Source: Chitinophaga japonensis (GTDB taxonomy: Bacteria; Bacteroidota; Bacteroidia; Chitinophagales; Chitinophagaceae). From it: a DNA stretch of 64,000 nucleotides. The number at the start of each line of letters is the position of its first letter. The first letter of the stretch is position 1. Below are positions 8,628 to 16,890 of the stretch, one piece after another. A program made the translations under genes and the position numbers. The notes below the pieces were generated by a model. It was not told the origin of the DNA, made no database searches, and saw only the letters and a program-made list of their open reading frames with translations. The DNA is taken from contig NZ_VLLG01000008.1 in NCBI RefSeq assembly GCF_007830125.1, forward strand, positions 124,001 to 188,000, given 5' to 3'.

Positions 8628-10601
8628 ATGAAACTTATCTATAAAACACTGCTCCTTGCTGCCTTGTCGGGCAGCGCATTTGCGCAGGAAACACCCAAGG
8701 AAGAAGATTTTTCGAAGATCATGAAGGTCTCTTCGCCCGAAGGTACCCTGCTGGAAGTTGGCGGGCTCGTAGTAATGCCCAACGGAGACCTGGGCGTGAG
8801 CACCCGCCGCGGAGATATCTACATAGTTGAAAACCCCACCAGCCGCAAGCCTTACTTCCGGAAATTTGCTTCCGGGCTGCACGAAGTGCTGGGGCTGGCC
8901 TGGAAGGACGGCGCCCTGTACTGCGCTCAGCGCGGTGAGCTGACCAAGCTGGTGGACACCAATATGGATGGAAAGGCCGACGTGTATGAAACGGTATATG
9001 CCTGGCCCTTATCCGCCCACTACCACGAGTACAGCTTCGGCCCGAAAATAGCGCCGGACGGCTCCTTTTTCGTATCCGGCAATGTGGCTTTTGGCGATGA
9101 GGAATGGTGGCGCGGTGAAAGCCGGGTGCCCTGGCGCGGCTGGATGATGCACATTACGCCCGATGGACAAATGACACCCTATGCCACCGGCTTCCGTTCT
9201 CCCTGTGGATTGGGGATGATAAACGGTGAACTGTTCTATACCGATAACCAGGGCGACTGGGTAGGCTCCGGGGGCGTATGGCAGGTGAAGGAAGGCGATT
9301 TCATGGGACACCGGGGAGGCCTCCGCTGGACAGGGATGCCGAATTCGCCGCTGAAGCTGACCACGGAAGAGCTGTATGCGCTGGTGGACCCGCGCCGCAA
9401 TAAGAATGCAGAAGGACGTTATATCAAGCCGGAGAACGTGGTGAATGAAACATTCATCACCCTGGCGGAGGTAAAGGAAAAGATACCCGCCCTGCGCCTG
9501 CCGGCCGTAGTGCTGCCGCATGGCGTACAGGGCATCTCCAACTCCGAGATCGTACAGATCCCGGAGGGCAATTTCGGGCCCTTTGCCGGCCAGTTGCTGG
9601 TGGGAGACCAGGGCCAGAGCAAGATCATGCGCGTGGAGCTGGAGAAAGTGAACGGCGAATACCAGGGTGTAAGCTTTGATTTCCGCAGCGGTTTCCAGTC
9701 CGGTGTATTGCGCATGGCCTGGGCAAAGGACGGCTCCCTGTTCATAGGCGAGACTAACCGTGGCTGGGGTTCTGCCGGTGAGGCTAATGAAGGTTTGCAG
9801 CGGCTGGTATGGAACACGCAGAAAACGCCTTTTGAAATGCAGACCATAAAGGCCATGCCGGACGGTTTTGAGATCAGCTTCACGCAGCCGGTAGACAGGA
9901 AGTCGGCTGAGGACCTGGCTTCCTACGCCATAGAAAGCTTTACTTATAAATATCACCCGGTATATGGCAGTCCCCCGGTGAACGTGGAGCCCTGTACCAT
10001 CAAAGGCGTGAAGGTATCCGAAGATGGTATGAAAGTGCGACTGGTGGTGGACAACCTGCGCAGGCACTATGTACATAACATTACCCTGGAAGGCGTGCGT
10101 GAAAAGGATCATTTCTATTCACTGGTGCATCCCACGGGTTTCTATACGCTGCACAACATTCCCATCGGCGCCCGCCTGGCCATGAGTGAGCTGAGCACGC
10201 GCAACTCTGAAAAAGAAGCGGCCGCAAAGGCTGCCGCCGAAGCTGCTGCCAAAGCCAAAAGTAGCGCTGCAAAAGCCGCCGCTGCCAAAAAAGCAACAGC
10301 CGCAGCGCCCAAAGCGGTAGTAGCACCTACATTTGAAGAGGTGAAGCCACTGCTGGCCAAGTATACCTGCCTGGCCTGCCATAACGCCAATAAAAGGCAG
10401 GTAGGTCCCGCTTTCCTGGATATAGCGAAACGTGCATACAGTAATGAGAAGATAGTAGATCTCATTTACAACCCGCAACCGCAAAACTGGAGCGGGTATG
10501 CTACCGAGATGCCGCCAATGCCCAACGTACCTAAGAAGGAGGCGTTGAAAATAGCGGCATGGATCAATTCGCTGACGGCAGGGAAAACCGCTGCGAAGTA
10601 A
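8628..10601 (+). CDS. Periplasmic beta-propeller dehydrogenase-like protein with C-terminal cytochrome c domain
   Basis: 657 residues: signal peptide (about 1-19, ending AFA), then a six-bladed propeller like that of PQQ/glucose-sorbosone dehydrogenases and the membrane-bound dehydrogenase domain (VMPNGDLGVSTRRGDIYIV, GFRSPCGLGMINGELFYTDN, LLVGDQGQSKIMRVEL). An Ala/Lys-rich linker (about residues 525-565) leads to a cytochrome c domain with haem motif Cys581-Leu-Ala-Cys584-His585 and a probable axial Met in TEMPPMPN. It presumably oxidises a sugar or passes electrons outward. Pairing with the DUF1080 gene suggests oxidation and hydrolysis of the same substrate. Whether the propeller truly binds PQQ cannot be told. 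Confidence 0.8.
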   Translation: MKLIYKTLLLAALSGSAFAQETPKEEDFSKIMKVSSPEGTLLEVGGLVVMPNGDLGVSTRRGDIYIVENPTSRKPYFRKFASGLHEVLGLAWKDGALYCAQRGELTKLVDTNMDGKADVYETVYAWPLSAHYHEYSFGPKIAPDGSFFVSGNVAFGDEEWWRGESRVPWRGWMMHITPDGQMTPYATGFRSPCGLGMINGELFYTDNQGDWVGSGGVWQVKEGDFMGHRGGLRWTGMPNSPLKLTTEELYALVDPRRNKNAEGRYIKPENVVNETFITLAEVKEKIPALRLPAVVLPHGVQGISNSEIVQIPEGNFGPFAGQLLVGDQGQSKIMRVELEKVNGEYQGVSFDFRSGFQSGVLRMAWAKDGSLFIGETNRGWGSAGEANEGLQRLVWNTQKTPFEMQTIKAMPDGFEISFTQPVDRKSAEDLASYAIESFTYKYHPVYGSPPVNVEPCTIKGVKVSEDGMKVRLVVDNLRRHYVHNITLEGVREKDHFYSLVHPTGFYTLHNIPIGARLAMSELSTRNSEKEAAAKAAAEAAAKAKSSAAKAAAAKKATAAAPKAVVAPTFEEVKPLLAKYTCLACHNANKRQVGPAFLDIAKRAYSNEKIVDLIYNPQPQNWSGYATEMPPMPNVPKKEALKIAAWINSLTAGKTAAK

Positions 10602-10625
10602 AGTAATGGAATGAAGAATAAACAG

Positions 10626-10658
10626 CAGCCCCGGTCATTGGCCGGGGCTGTGTTGTTT
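10626..10658 (+). terminator. Rho-independent terminator after the DUF1080/cytochrome operon
   Basis: Perfect 9-bp stem CAGCCCCGG (10626-10634) with CCGGGGCTG (10642-10650), loop of seven bases, followed by TGTTGTTT. It sits 24 bases after the stop. Confidence 0.8.
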
Positions 10659-10698
10659 GGTATGGCCGCGCAATATGCGGTGATGGGATATACCGGAC

Positions 10699-11124
10699 TT
10701 ACGCGTTCTCCAGCGTTTTGATATCGAACTTCTTCATTTTCATATAGGCCTCCATTACCCGCTGCGCTTTGTCGGGATTGCCCAGCAGTTTAGGTAAAAC
10801 AGTAGGCACTACCTGCCAGGATACGCCAAACTTGTCTTTCAGCCAGCCGCAACTACTCTCGCTGCCGCCTTCTGCTGTAAGCTTTTCCCAGTAGTAGTCG
10901 ATCTCTTCCTGGGTTTCGCAGTCTATCACGAACGAGACCGCTTCATTGAATTTGAACTGGGGACCTCCATTGAGACCTATGAATTTTTTGCCATCGAGCT
11001 CAAATTCCACCACCATCTGGTTGTCGGCCCTGATCCTGGCGTTTTTAAAAATTGAACAGTAGAACTTGGCTGCCGCCTGGGCCTGACCGTCAAACCAGAG
11101 GCAGGGGTAGATGTTGTTTGTCAT
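10699..11124 (-). CDS. VOC family protein (PhnB/3-demethylubiquinone methyltransferase-like glyoxalase fold)
   Basis: 141 residues. The opening MTNNIYPCLWFDGQAQAAAK followed by FYCSIFKNARI, then FIGLNGGPQFKFNEAVSFVI and LKDKFGVSWQVVP, is the standard PhnB-like pattern of the vicinal oxygen chelate fold. Proteins of this type are mostly uncharacterised; a few act on quinones or resistance substrates, and the methyltransferase name is historical. The gene is followed upstream on the same strand by an AraC regulator, 72 bases away, so the two may be cotranscribed. Confidence 0.9.
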   Translation of the reverse strand: MTNNIYPCLWFDGQAQAAAKFYCSIFKNARIRADNQMVVEFELDGKKFIGLNGGPQFKFNEAVSFVIDCETQEEIDYYWEKLTAEGGSESSCGWLKDKFGVSWQVVPTVLPKLLGNPDKAQRVMEAYMKMKKFDIKTLENA

Positions 11125-11196
11125 TGTGATCTTTTTTTATGATAGCTCAAAATTATTACAGGTTGAAAAGGCGAAATAGAACGAAACTGACAAAAT

Positions 11197-11973
11197 TCAA
11201 TTTTCAGCGGGTTGGCGATAGGCCAGGTACTCCCCCGGCGTGAGGGATGTAAACTCCCGGAAAGCGCGGATAAAATGGCTCTGGTCGGCATAGCCATTGC
11301 TGAACGAAAGGTCCGTGAGATTTTTGAACTGGAGCTGGTTAAGTTGCCGGAACGCGGCATTGAACTGGCTGATCCTCCTGAACTGGGTGGGAATAATGCC
11401 GATGTTTTTCCGGAACAGCCGCTGGAACGTGCGCCCGGTCATGTACAACTCCTGCTGCACTACCGCCAGGTTCTTTTTGGAGGGCGCGCTGGCGATCTTC
11501 TCAACGGCATACTTAATGATGCGCATATCGGTTTTGATCCTGGTCGTGAGGCTGAAAATGTAATTGTCCAGCAGGGCGATCATCTCGCTGCTTCCCGTAG
11601 CGTTCAGCAACTGTTCCTGGAGTCCTGCCCTTACCTGCGCCGGCAGCAGGTTCAGGTCAATAGGGTTGTCTGTCAGTTCCTGCGCTGAAACGCCAAACAA
11701 TGAGTTCAGCGCGTATGGCTGGAAGAAATAGGCGATCAGGGTGAAATCCTCCCTTATAGTAAGGGTATCAGGGAATACCGTCTGCCCGAACAGTGTCAGG
11801 TTGTTCGTAGCATGGCCGATCTGTCCTTTCGCTGTCTGGAAAAGCAGGGTAGGCGTGCCATTGGCGAACAGGGGCAGTACAAAAGGGTTGGTTACCCGGC
11901 AATCTTCGATAACGAGTATTTCCCGGACATATTCGGCAACACGGATGGCCGGCGGCAGATAGGTCACTTGCAT
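11197..11973 (-). CDS. AraC family transcriptional regulator
   Basis: 258 residues. The N-terminal half (about 1-150) is a sensing domain of the type annotated DUF6597, with phrases such as PLFANGTPTLLFQ and IREDFTLIAYFFQPYAL. The C-terminal half contains two helix-turn-helix units: LAVVQQELYMTGRTFQRLFR and LTDLSFSNGYADQSHFIRAFRE, ending in TPGEYLAYR. This is the classical AraC/XylS DNA-binding arrangement. It lies upstream of the VOC gene on the same strand; the target is unknown. Confidence 0.9.
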   Translation of the reverse strand: MQVTYLPPAIRVAEYVREILVIEDCRVTNPFVLPLFANGTPTLLFQTAKGQIGHATNNLTLFGQTVFPDTLTIREDFTLIAYFFQPYALNSLFGVSAQELTDNPIDLNLLPAQVRAGLQEQLLNATGSSEMIALLDNYIFSLTTRIKTDMRIIKYAVEKIASAPSKKNLAVVQQELYMTGRTFQRLFRKNIGIIPTQFRRISQFNAAFRQLNQLQFKNLTDLSFSNGYADQSHFIRAFREFTSLTPGEYLAYRQPAEN

Positions 11974-12071
11974 AGCACTTTGCTTTTGGCGGCGGAGACG
12001 ATGCCAAAATTAAGGTATGCATGCTGGGTTTCCCGGGGGCAAAAGCGACATTGTAAGGGGGGGAGTTGCCA

Positions 12072-12668
12072 TCAGAATTTCCAGCCGATAGAAAAACTGG
12101 GCGTAGCAAAGAAGGGCTTGAGACGGAAAGTCGTTCCATGCGCCATGGTCTGTTCGTCTGCACGGAAAAGCGTTAATACGCCATTCACCTTGGGCATCAG
12201 GTAAAAGCCGGAGCGCCCCCAGGGATACCAGATATAGCCTATGGCCGGCGCTATAAAGCCATTTGTATTACTGAATGTTTCCGCCCCGGCGCTAACCCGG
12301 AACTCTTCAATGCCTAGCCCCAGTTCCGCAAAAAAGCCCTCTTTATGGGCGGCAAAATGGTAGCGGCTTAAGAAACTGGCTATCCAGTTGAGACGCATAT
12401 CCAGTGCATCGTGGTTATTACTGTCGAACAGCCATTCTTTGGTGATCCCGGTAATGTCATGGCGGGCGACCAGGAACCCGAAACTCCACTTTGTTCCCTT
12501 TGGATAATAGAGGGCCCCCAGATCGTAGCCACCCTGTAAATAAGTAGTTATCCTGGCTTCCAGGGCCAGTTCGGGCTTTGATGAAACGCTGCTTTTATCC
12601 TGTGCGGAAGCCCATAAGCCTGCATAGGTGATAGCAAGGCAGAAAAGGAAAATGCTTTTGATTGACAT
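12072..12668 (-). CDS. Secreted or outer-membrane beta-barrel-like hypothetical protein
   Basis: I place the start at 12668 (MSIKSIFLFCLAITYAGLWA), where a clean signal peptide begins; an upstream in-frame codon at 12725 would add 19 residues that spoil it. The mature part, about 177 residues, alternates short aromatic strands (YDLGALYYPKG, WSFGFLVARHDI, GFFAELGLGIEEFRV, IGYIWYPWGRSGFYLMPK) and ends in SIGWKF with a terminal Phe, a feature of outer-membrane beta-barrels. It is probably a small eight-stranded barrel. No specific family is recognised. It neighbours a Crp/Fnr regulator gene on the same strand, 87 bases upstream. Confidence 0.6.
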   Translation of the reverse strand: MSIKSIFLFCLAITYAGLWASAQDKSSVSSKPELALEARITTYLQGGYDLGALYYPKGTKWSFGFLVARHDITGITKEWLFDSNNHDALDMRLNWIASFLSRYHFAAHKEGFFAELGLGIEEFRVSAGAETFSNTNGFIAPAIGYIWYPWGRSGFYLMPKVNGVLTLFRADEQTMAHGTTFRLKPFFATPSFSIGWKF

Positions 12669-12755
12669 GGTGATCGTTATTGTTGCGATACAAAGCAACA
12701 AATAACCGGGCCCGCAAAAAATCACAAATGTTAAGAAAAGAGCGGTGGATGTTTG

Positions 12756-13316
12756 CTAGCTTTCCTTACGAATACGGCTCAGGCTTTGGGGCTCGATGCC
12801 CATATAGGATGCCAGGTCATACTGGGGCATGTGCTGGATATAGTCCGGGGATCTTTGCATGATCTCTTTATAGTAGGCTTTGGCATCCAGGCTGATCAGG
12901 TCAGTAATGCGTTGCTGGCATTTCAGCAGGGTCTGGAAAATGTATTGCTGGAAGAATGTTGCTATTGCGGGAAATTGTTGCTGTGCCCAGGCAAAGTCGG
13001 TTTGGTGTATGCAGTGCACAATAGAGGGGTCGGTAGCTTTCAGAAATTCGGCAGTAGGGGCTTGCCGGCTGAAGCTATCCAGGCAGGTAATGAACGCTCC
13101 TTCCCTGGCCAGGTGCCGGGTGACGGACTGGTCTTCTACTTCCTGTCCTAACAGGATGCTGCCGCGTTCCACAAAAAAGATGCTGGTCGCTACCTGGCCG
13201 GCCTGCAGCAGGTATTCATTTTTAGCAAATGTTTTTGTATCGAACCTGGCGAGTATTTGTGCCACATCCGGTTCGGCGATACCGATATTGCTGAAGATAT
13301 CCTGCAGTTTTTCCAT
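12756..13316 (-). CDS. Crp/Fnr family transcriptional regulator
   Basis: 186 residues. The N-terminal cyclic-nucleotide-binding-like beta-barrel shows FAKNEYLLQAGQVATSIFFV and ERGSILLGQE. A long central helix follows and then a short DNA-binding end, DLASYMGIEPQSLSRIRKE, which is the recognition helix of the Crp-type winged helix. The residues that bind cAMP in true Crp are not evident, so the ligand is unknown. This compact form is abundant in Bacteroidota, often next to small oxidoreductases or transporters. It precedes the beta-barrel-like gene on the same strand. Confidence 0.85.
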   Translation of the reverse strand: MEKLQDIFSNIGIAEPDVAQILARFDTKTFAKNEYLLQAGQVATSIFFVERGSILLGQEVEDQSVTRHLAREGAFITCLDSFSRQAPTAEFLKATDPSIVHCIHQTDFAWAQQQFPAIATFFQQYIFQTLLKCQQRITDLISLDAKAYYKEIMQRSPDYIQHMPQYDLASYMGIEPQSLSRIRKES

Positions 13317-13367
13317 GATAAGGCTGGCTGTTTGGTGTCTTTCCCAATTTACACTTTTAAGCTGGTT

Positions 13368-14762
13368 TTACGGTACGGTAGCCCGCCATTTCAACAGCTT
13401 TTCTTTCAGCTTTGCTACAATTGCCGGCTCGCGGTCCGCAACATTGGTCGTTTCGTTCCTGTCTTTTATGATATTGAACAGTTGAATGTCCGTACCATCG
13501 CTATTCATTAACAGTTTCCATTCCCCGGAACGCAGGGCGAGGTTCGGGCTTTTGTCCCTGCCGGCGGGATATTTGAATGCGATGTTATTACGCCCGTATT
13601 CCCAGAACATATCCCCGGTCCTGGATGCCGGCTTGCCTGATAACACCGCGCTCCGGTCTGTTCCGTCGCCGGTGTAATCTACGGGTAAAGGAACGCTGCA
13701 GAGCCGGGCCAGGGAAGGAAGCATATCAACAGCGTTGAGCACGGATGACCCGTCAACTGTTCCTGCCGGAACATGCCCCGGCCAGCTTATGATGAAAGGC
13801 ATGCGTATGCCGCCCTCATACAAAGAAAGTTTTGTGCCTCTCAAACCTGCAGCCCTGCTGCCCCTGAAACTGGGCAATGGTCCATTGTCGCTGGTAAAAA
13901 TAATGATGGTGTTCTTTTCAATACCTAACTTTTTTAATCCATCCATTAGCCTGCCCATCTGGATATCATACTCTTTTAATACCAGCTTAAAGGCAGCCTC
14001 CTCTTGCGGGTTCATGGGATATTTACCGGTGTATTCCGGGTCTTTTCCTGGCACCCAGGGGGTGTGCATATCGTCCGGCCACAAATTCACAAAACAGGGT
14101 TTACCTTTATGCCTGCTGAGAAAATCAAGTGTTTTATCTACAAAGTACCGGGTACGGTCCCATCTTTTGATGCTGTCTTTGTCGGACCAGATCCAGTTGG
14201 TGGCGGTAATTAACGGATCAGGATCCGGGCTTTCGTAGGTGCCCGCGTGCTCGTCAAAACCATATTGTTCAAACCCCGGGGCGTTTTTTACATCCCTCCC
14301 GCCACCAAGATGCCATTTGCCAAAATGGCCGGTAGCGTAGCCTGCATGTTTAAAAAAACGGGCCATTGACGGAGCGGCAGGGTCCAGGAAATCGGCCTGT
14401 TCAGCATTCCTGTTGTGCTTTTTGTTATCGAGATAGGTAGTAAAGTTCCATCTGCCGGGATACATACCGGTAAGGAGCCCCGCCCTTGAGGGGGAACAAA
14501 TGGGAGCAGCACTATAGTATTGCATGAATTTCCGGCCACTGTTGGCAAGCCGGTCTATATTGGGAGTAGGAACAAATTGTCCGCCAAAACAACCAATGTC
14601 GCTAAAGCCCATATCGTCCGTAAGAATGAAAATGATATTCGGCCTGTTATCAGGCGGCGTATTTGCTACGGAATAGGCAGGATGATATCCTGTCCATAAA
14701 ACGATCGCTGCGATGGCAACCGCAGCCAGTACCGGTAGTTTCCATTGATGTAGACCTGCCAT
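13368..14762 (-). CDS. Secreted sulfatase (arylsulfatase, formylglycine-dependent)
   Basis: 464 residues. An N-terminal hydrophobic segment (about 9-24) acts as a signal peptide or anchor. The metal-binding phrase NIIFILTDDMGFSDIG and the modification site CSPSR (Cys89) give the catalytic formylglycine. Further metal-site motifs are FGKWHLGGG and IIFTSDNGPLPSFRG. Cys-type sites need a sulfatase-maturing enzyme, which is not seen in the window. It lies divergently from the ECF sigma gene of the polysaccharide-utilisation locus (129 bases apart), so it may remove sulfate groups from the same glycan. Substrate position cannot be deduced. Confidence 0.92.
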   Translation of the reverse strand: MAGLHQWKLPVLAAVAIAAIVLWTGYHPAYSVANTPPDNRPNIIFILTDDMGFSDIGCFGGQFVPTPNIDRLANSGRKFMQYYSAAPICSPSRAGLLTGMYPGRWNFTTYLDNKKHNRNAEQADFLDPAAPSMARFFKHAGYATGHFGKWHLGGGRDVKNAPGFEQYGFDEHAGTYESPDPDPLITATNWIWSDKDSIKRWDRTRYFVDKTLDFLSRHKGKPCFVNLWPDDMHTPWVPGKDPEYTGKYPMNPQEEAAFKLVLKEYDIQMGRLMDGLKKLGIEKNTIIIFTSDNGPLPSFRGSRAAGLRGTKLSLYEGGIRMPFIISWPGHVPAGTVDGSSVLNAVDMLPSLARLCSVPLPVDYTGDGTDRSAVLSGKPASRTGDMFWEYGRNNIAFKYPAGRDKSPNLALRSGEWKLLMNSDGTDIQLFNIIKDRNETTNVADREPAIVAKLKEKLLKWRATVP

Positions 14763-14891
14763 TTGTACGGTTTTTATCCTTTACGTGGAATCCAACTAAT
14801 ATAATCACAATAATATAAACATAACATACCGTCATAGAAAAAAAGCGGAAATTTGGCGAATAGTTCTCTAAATTAGTATTGATAATTTCTC

Positions 14892-15473
14892 TTGCCCGTG
14901 TTGCCTTCCTTAAAAGATCATAGTATGCTGCAGGCCATTGCCGAAGGTAATGAGCGCGCTTTTAATGACCTTTTTCAACTGTACCACCAGCACCTGGGCG
15001 GCTTCGTTTTTTCTGCCACCAGGTCCCATGAGCTGACCGAGGAAATTATACAGGACGTGTTTGTAAAGGTATGGGAAGAGAGAGCGGCCCTGCCGGCGGT
15101 AAGGAATTTCAGCGCCTATCTATTTATTGTTACCCGTAATCAAACGCTGAACGCCATCCGGAAATCGGCGCGCATGAAGCAGCAGCAGCAGCAGGCCATG
15201 TTGCACTTCACACTTGCAGATGACAGGGAACAGGCACCCGCAGATAATTATTATGCTTTACTGGATAATGCGGTAGAGCAATTGCCCCTGCAGCAGAAAA
15301 AAGTATTTCGCCTGAGACAGCAGGGGCTTAAAAATTCGGATGTGGCCCTGCGCCTGAATTTATCCGTAAATTCCGTTAAAAAGTACCAGCAGCTTGCAGT
15401 ACAGGCCATCGCCAGGTTCATCCGGTCGGGCCTGCTATCGGAAACGATCATCCTTATTTGCCTGTTTTTTTAA
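14892..15473 (+). CDS. ECF sigma factor, Bacteroidota PUL type
   Basis: Up to 193 residues. Region 2 is seen in FNDLFQLYHQHLGGFVF and LTEEIIQDVFVKVWEE, and region 4 in LPLQQKKVFRLRQQGLKNSD with LNLSVNSVKKYQQLAVQAI. There is no ATG at the usual place: TTG at 14892 or GTG at 14898 would give a normal N-terminus, while the ATG at 14925 would begin just before the conserved QAIAEGNERAF. An in-frame stop lies immediately upstream of the TTG. It is followed by FecR, SusC and SusD and should switch on that locus when the SusC-FecR signal arrives. Confidence 0.88.
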   Translation: MPVLPSLKDHSMLQAIAEGNERAFNDLFQLYHQHLGGFVFSATRSHELTEEIIQDVFVKVWEERAALPAVRNFSAYLFIVTRNQTLNAIRKSARMKQQQQQAMLHFTLADDREQAPADNYYALLDNAVEQLPLQQKKVFRLRQQGLKNSDVALRLNLSVNSVKKYQQLAVQAIARFIRSGLLSETIILICLFF

Positions 15474-15553
15474 TTTTTTTTCTCTTCGATATCTCCCTTT
15501 TGCCATTTTTTGTGTCTTTATTGATGAAGGGCCGATCACCTGAACATTGACGT

Positions 15554-16765
15554 ATGCCGGTTTCAAGGATAGACATTCTCATAGCGCGTTTTCATGATAA
15601 AACGATCACTGGTGAGGAGCATGCTGAATTATTGGAGCTGCTCTCACAGGAAGCGCATAGCCGTACCGCCCGGAAGTTTTTCAGGGAGGTCCTCGATCGC
15701 CAGCCGGCGGATGCGCAGCATTTCAGCCCGGACGACAGCCAGGTGCTGTGGGATGCCATACAGGCAAAGATCCGGGACAGACAGCGCAGGCCCCTCGTAC
15801 ACAGGCTGCAGGTATGGAAATGGGCTGGCGCGGCTGCTGCTGCCTGCCTGTTGCTTGTTGCAGGATACCGTTGGTGGAAGCCTGCCCGCCAGGAAGCGCA
15901 TAGCGTGGCGCAGGTGCATAATAAGCCGGCCGACCTCCTGCCTGGCAAAAAGAATAAAGCCGTCCTTATACTGGCGGATAATACAGAGATCGTCCTGGAC
16001 TCGGCCGGGGCCGGCGTCCTGGGACTGCAGGGCAGTGCCCGTATCAGGAAGGGGAAAAACGGCGAGATCGTTTACGAGGAAGGAGATGTTTCAGGGAAGC
16101 CTGATGGAACGGTGTACAACATACTGAAGGTTCCAAACGGCGGCGAGTACACGCTGACTTTGTCGGATGGCAGCAAGGTATGGCTGAATGCCGCTTCACA
16201 ACTGAAATACCCGGCCAGCTTTACAGGAGGAACGAGGGACGTTGAGCTGAGCGGAGAAGCCTATTTTGAAGTTGCCAGGAACAGGGAAAATCCATTCAGG
16301 GTCCATTTTAATAAAGCGACCGTAGAAGTCCTGGGCACGCATTTTAATGTAAACGCCTATGCTAATGATGACGTGCACGCCGTAACGCTGCTGGAGGGAT
16401 CGGTGAAAGTAGCAAGGGGCGATCATTCGGTGTTGATCAAGCCGGGGGAGGAGGCGGTGCTGGCAGGCATGAAGCGGCTGACTGTAAAACAGGTGATTGC
16501 GGAAGACGCCATCGCCTGGAAGAACGGCTACTTTGTATTTGCGGATGAAGATATCAGGAGTATTATGAAGAAGCTGTCCCGCTGGTACGATTTTACAGCG
16601 GAATACCGGGGTGATATCAGCGATGAGCGTTTTGGCGGAGTTATCTCAAAATTCCGGAATGCCTCGGAAGTGTTGAATATGTTCGAATCTACCGGAACCA
16701 TCCGGTTCCAGATAATACCCGGCGATACATCCGGGAAAGGAAAAAAGATCATTGTTATGGAATGA
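15554..16765 (+). CDS. FecR-family anti-sigma/sigma regulator
   Basis: 403 residues with a cytoplasmic N-terminal part (about 1-88), one membrane helix (AGAAAAACLLLVAGYRW, about 91-107) and a periplasmic part. The periplasmic FecR domain shows GEYTLTLSDGSKVWLNAASQ and FRVHFNKATVEVLGTHFNVN, and the C-terminal domain (about 330-400, DUF4974) contains IMKKLSRWYDFTAEY. The protein holds the adjacent ECF sigma factor and receives a signal from the N-terminal domain of SusC across the periplasm. Gene order sigma-FecR-SusC-SusD is the standard arrangement. Confidence 0.92.
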   Translation: MPVSRIDILIARFHDKTITGEEHAELLELLSQEAHSRTARKFFREVLDRQPADAQHFSPDDSQVLWDAIQAKIRDRQRRPLVHRLQVWKWAGAAAAACLLLVAGYRWWKPARQEAHSVAQVHNKPADLLPGKKNKAVLILADNTEIVLDSAGAGVLGLQGSARIRKGKNGEIVYEEGDVSGKPDGTVYNILKVPNGGEYTLTLSDGSKVWLNAASQLKYPASFTGGTRDVELSGEAYFEVARNRENPFRVHFNKATVEVLGTHFNVNAYANDDVHAVTLLEGSVKVARGDHSVLIKPGEEAVLAGMKRLTVKQVIAEDAIAWKNGYFVFADEDIRSIMKKLSRWYDFTAEYRGDISDERFGGVISKFRNASEVLNMFESTGTIRFQIIPGDTSGKGKKIIVME

Positions 16766-16890
16766 TAATCAACCTGATTGCCTTGCCCTGATACAGGTGG
16801 ACAGATTTTCCGAGCCGGGATCTGGCGGGTAAACCTATGGCCAAAGAAGCCGGTAATGCTCCTTTTAAATATCTAAAACTAACTGAATGT

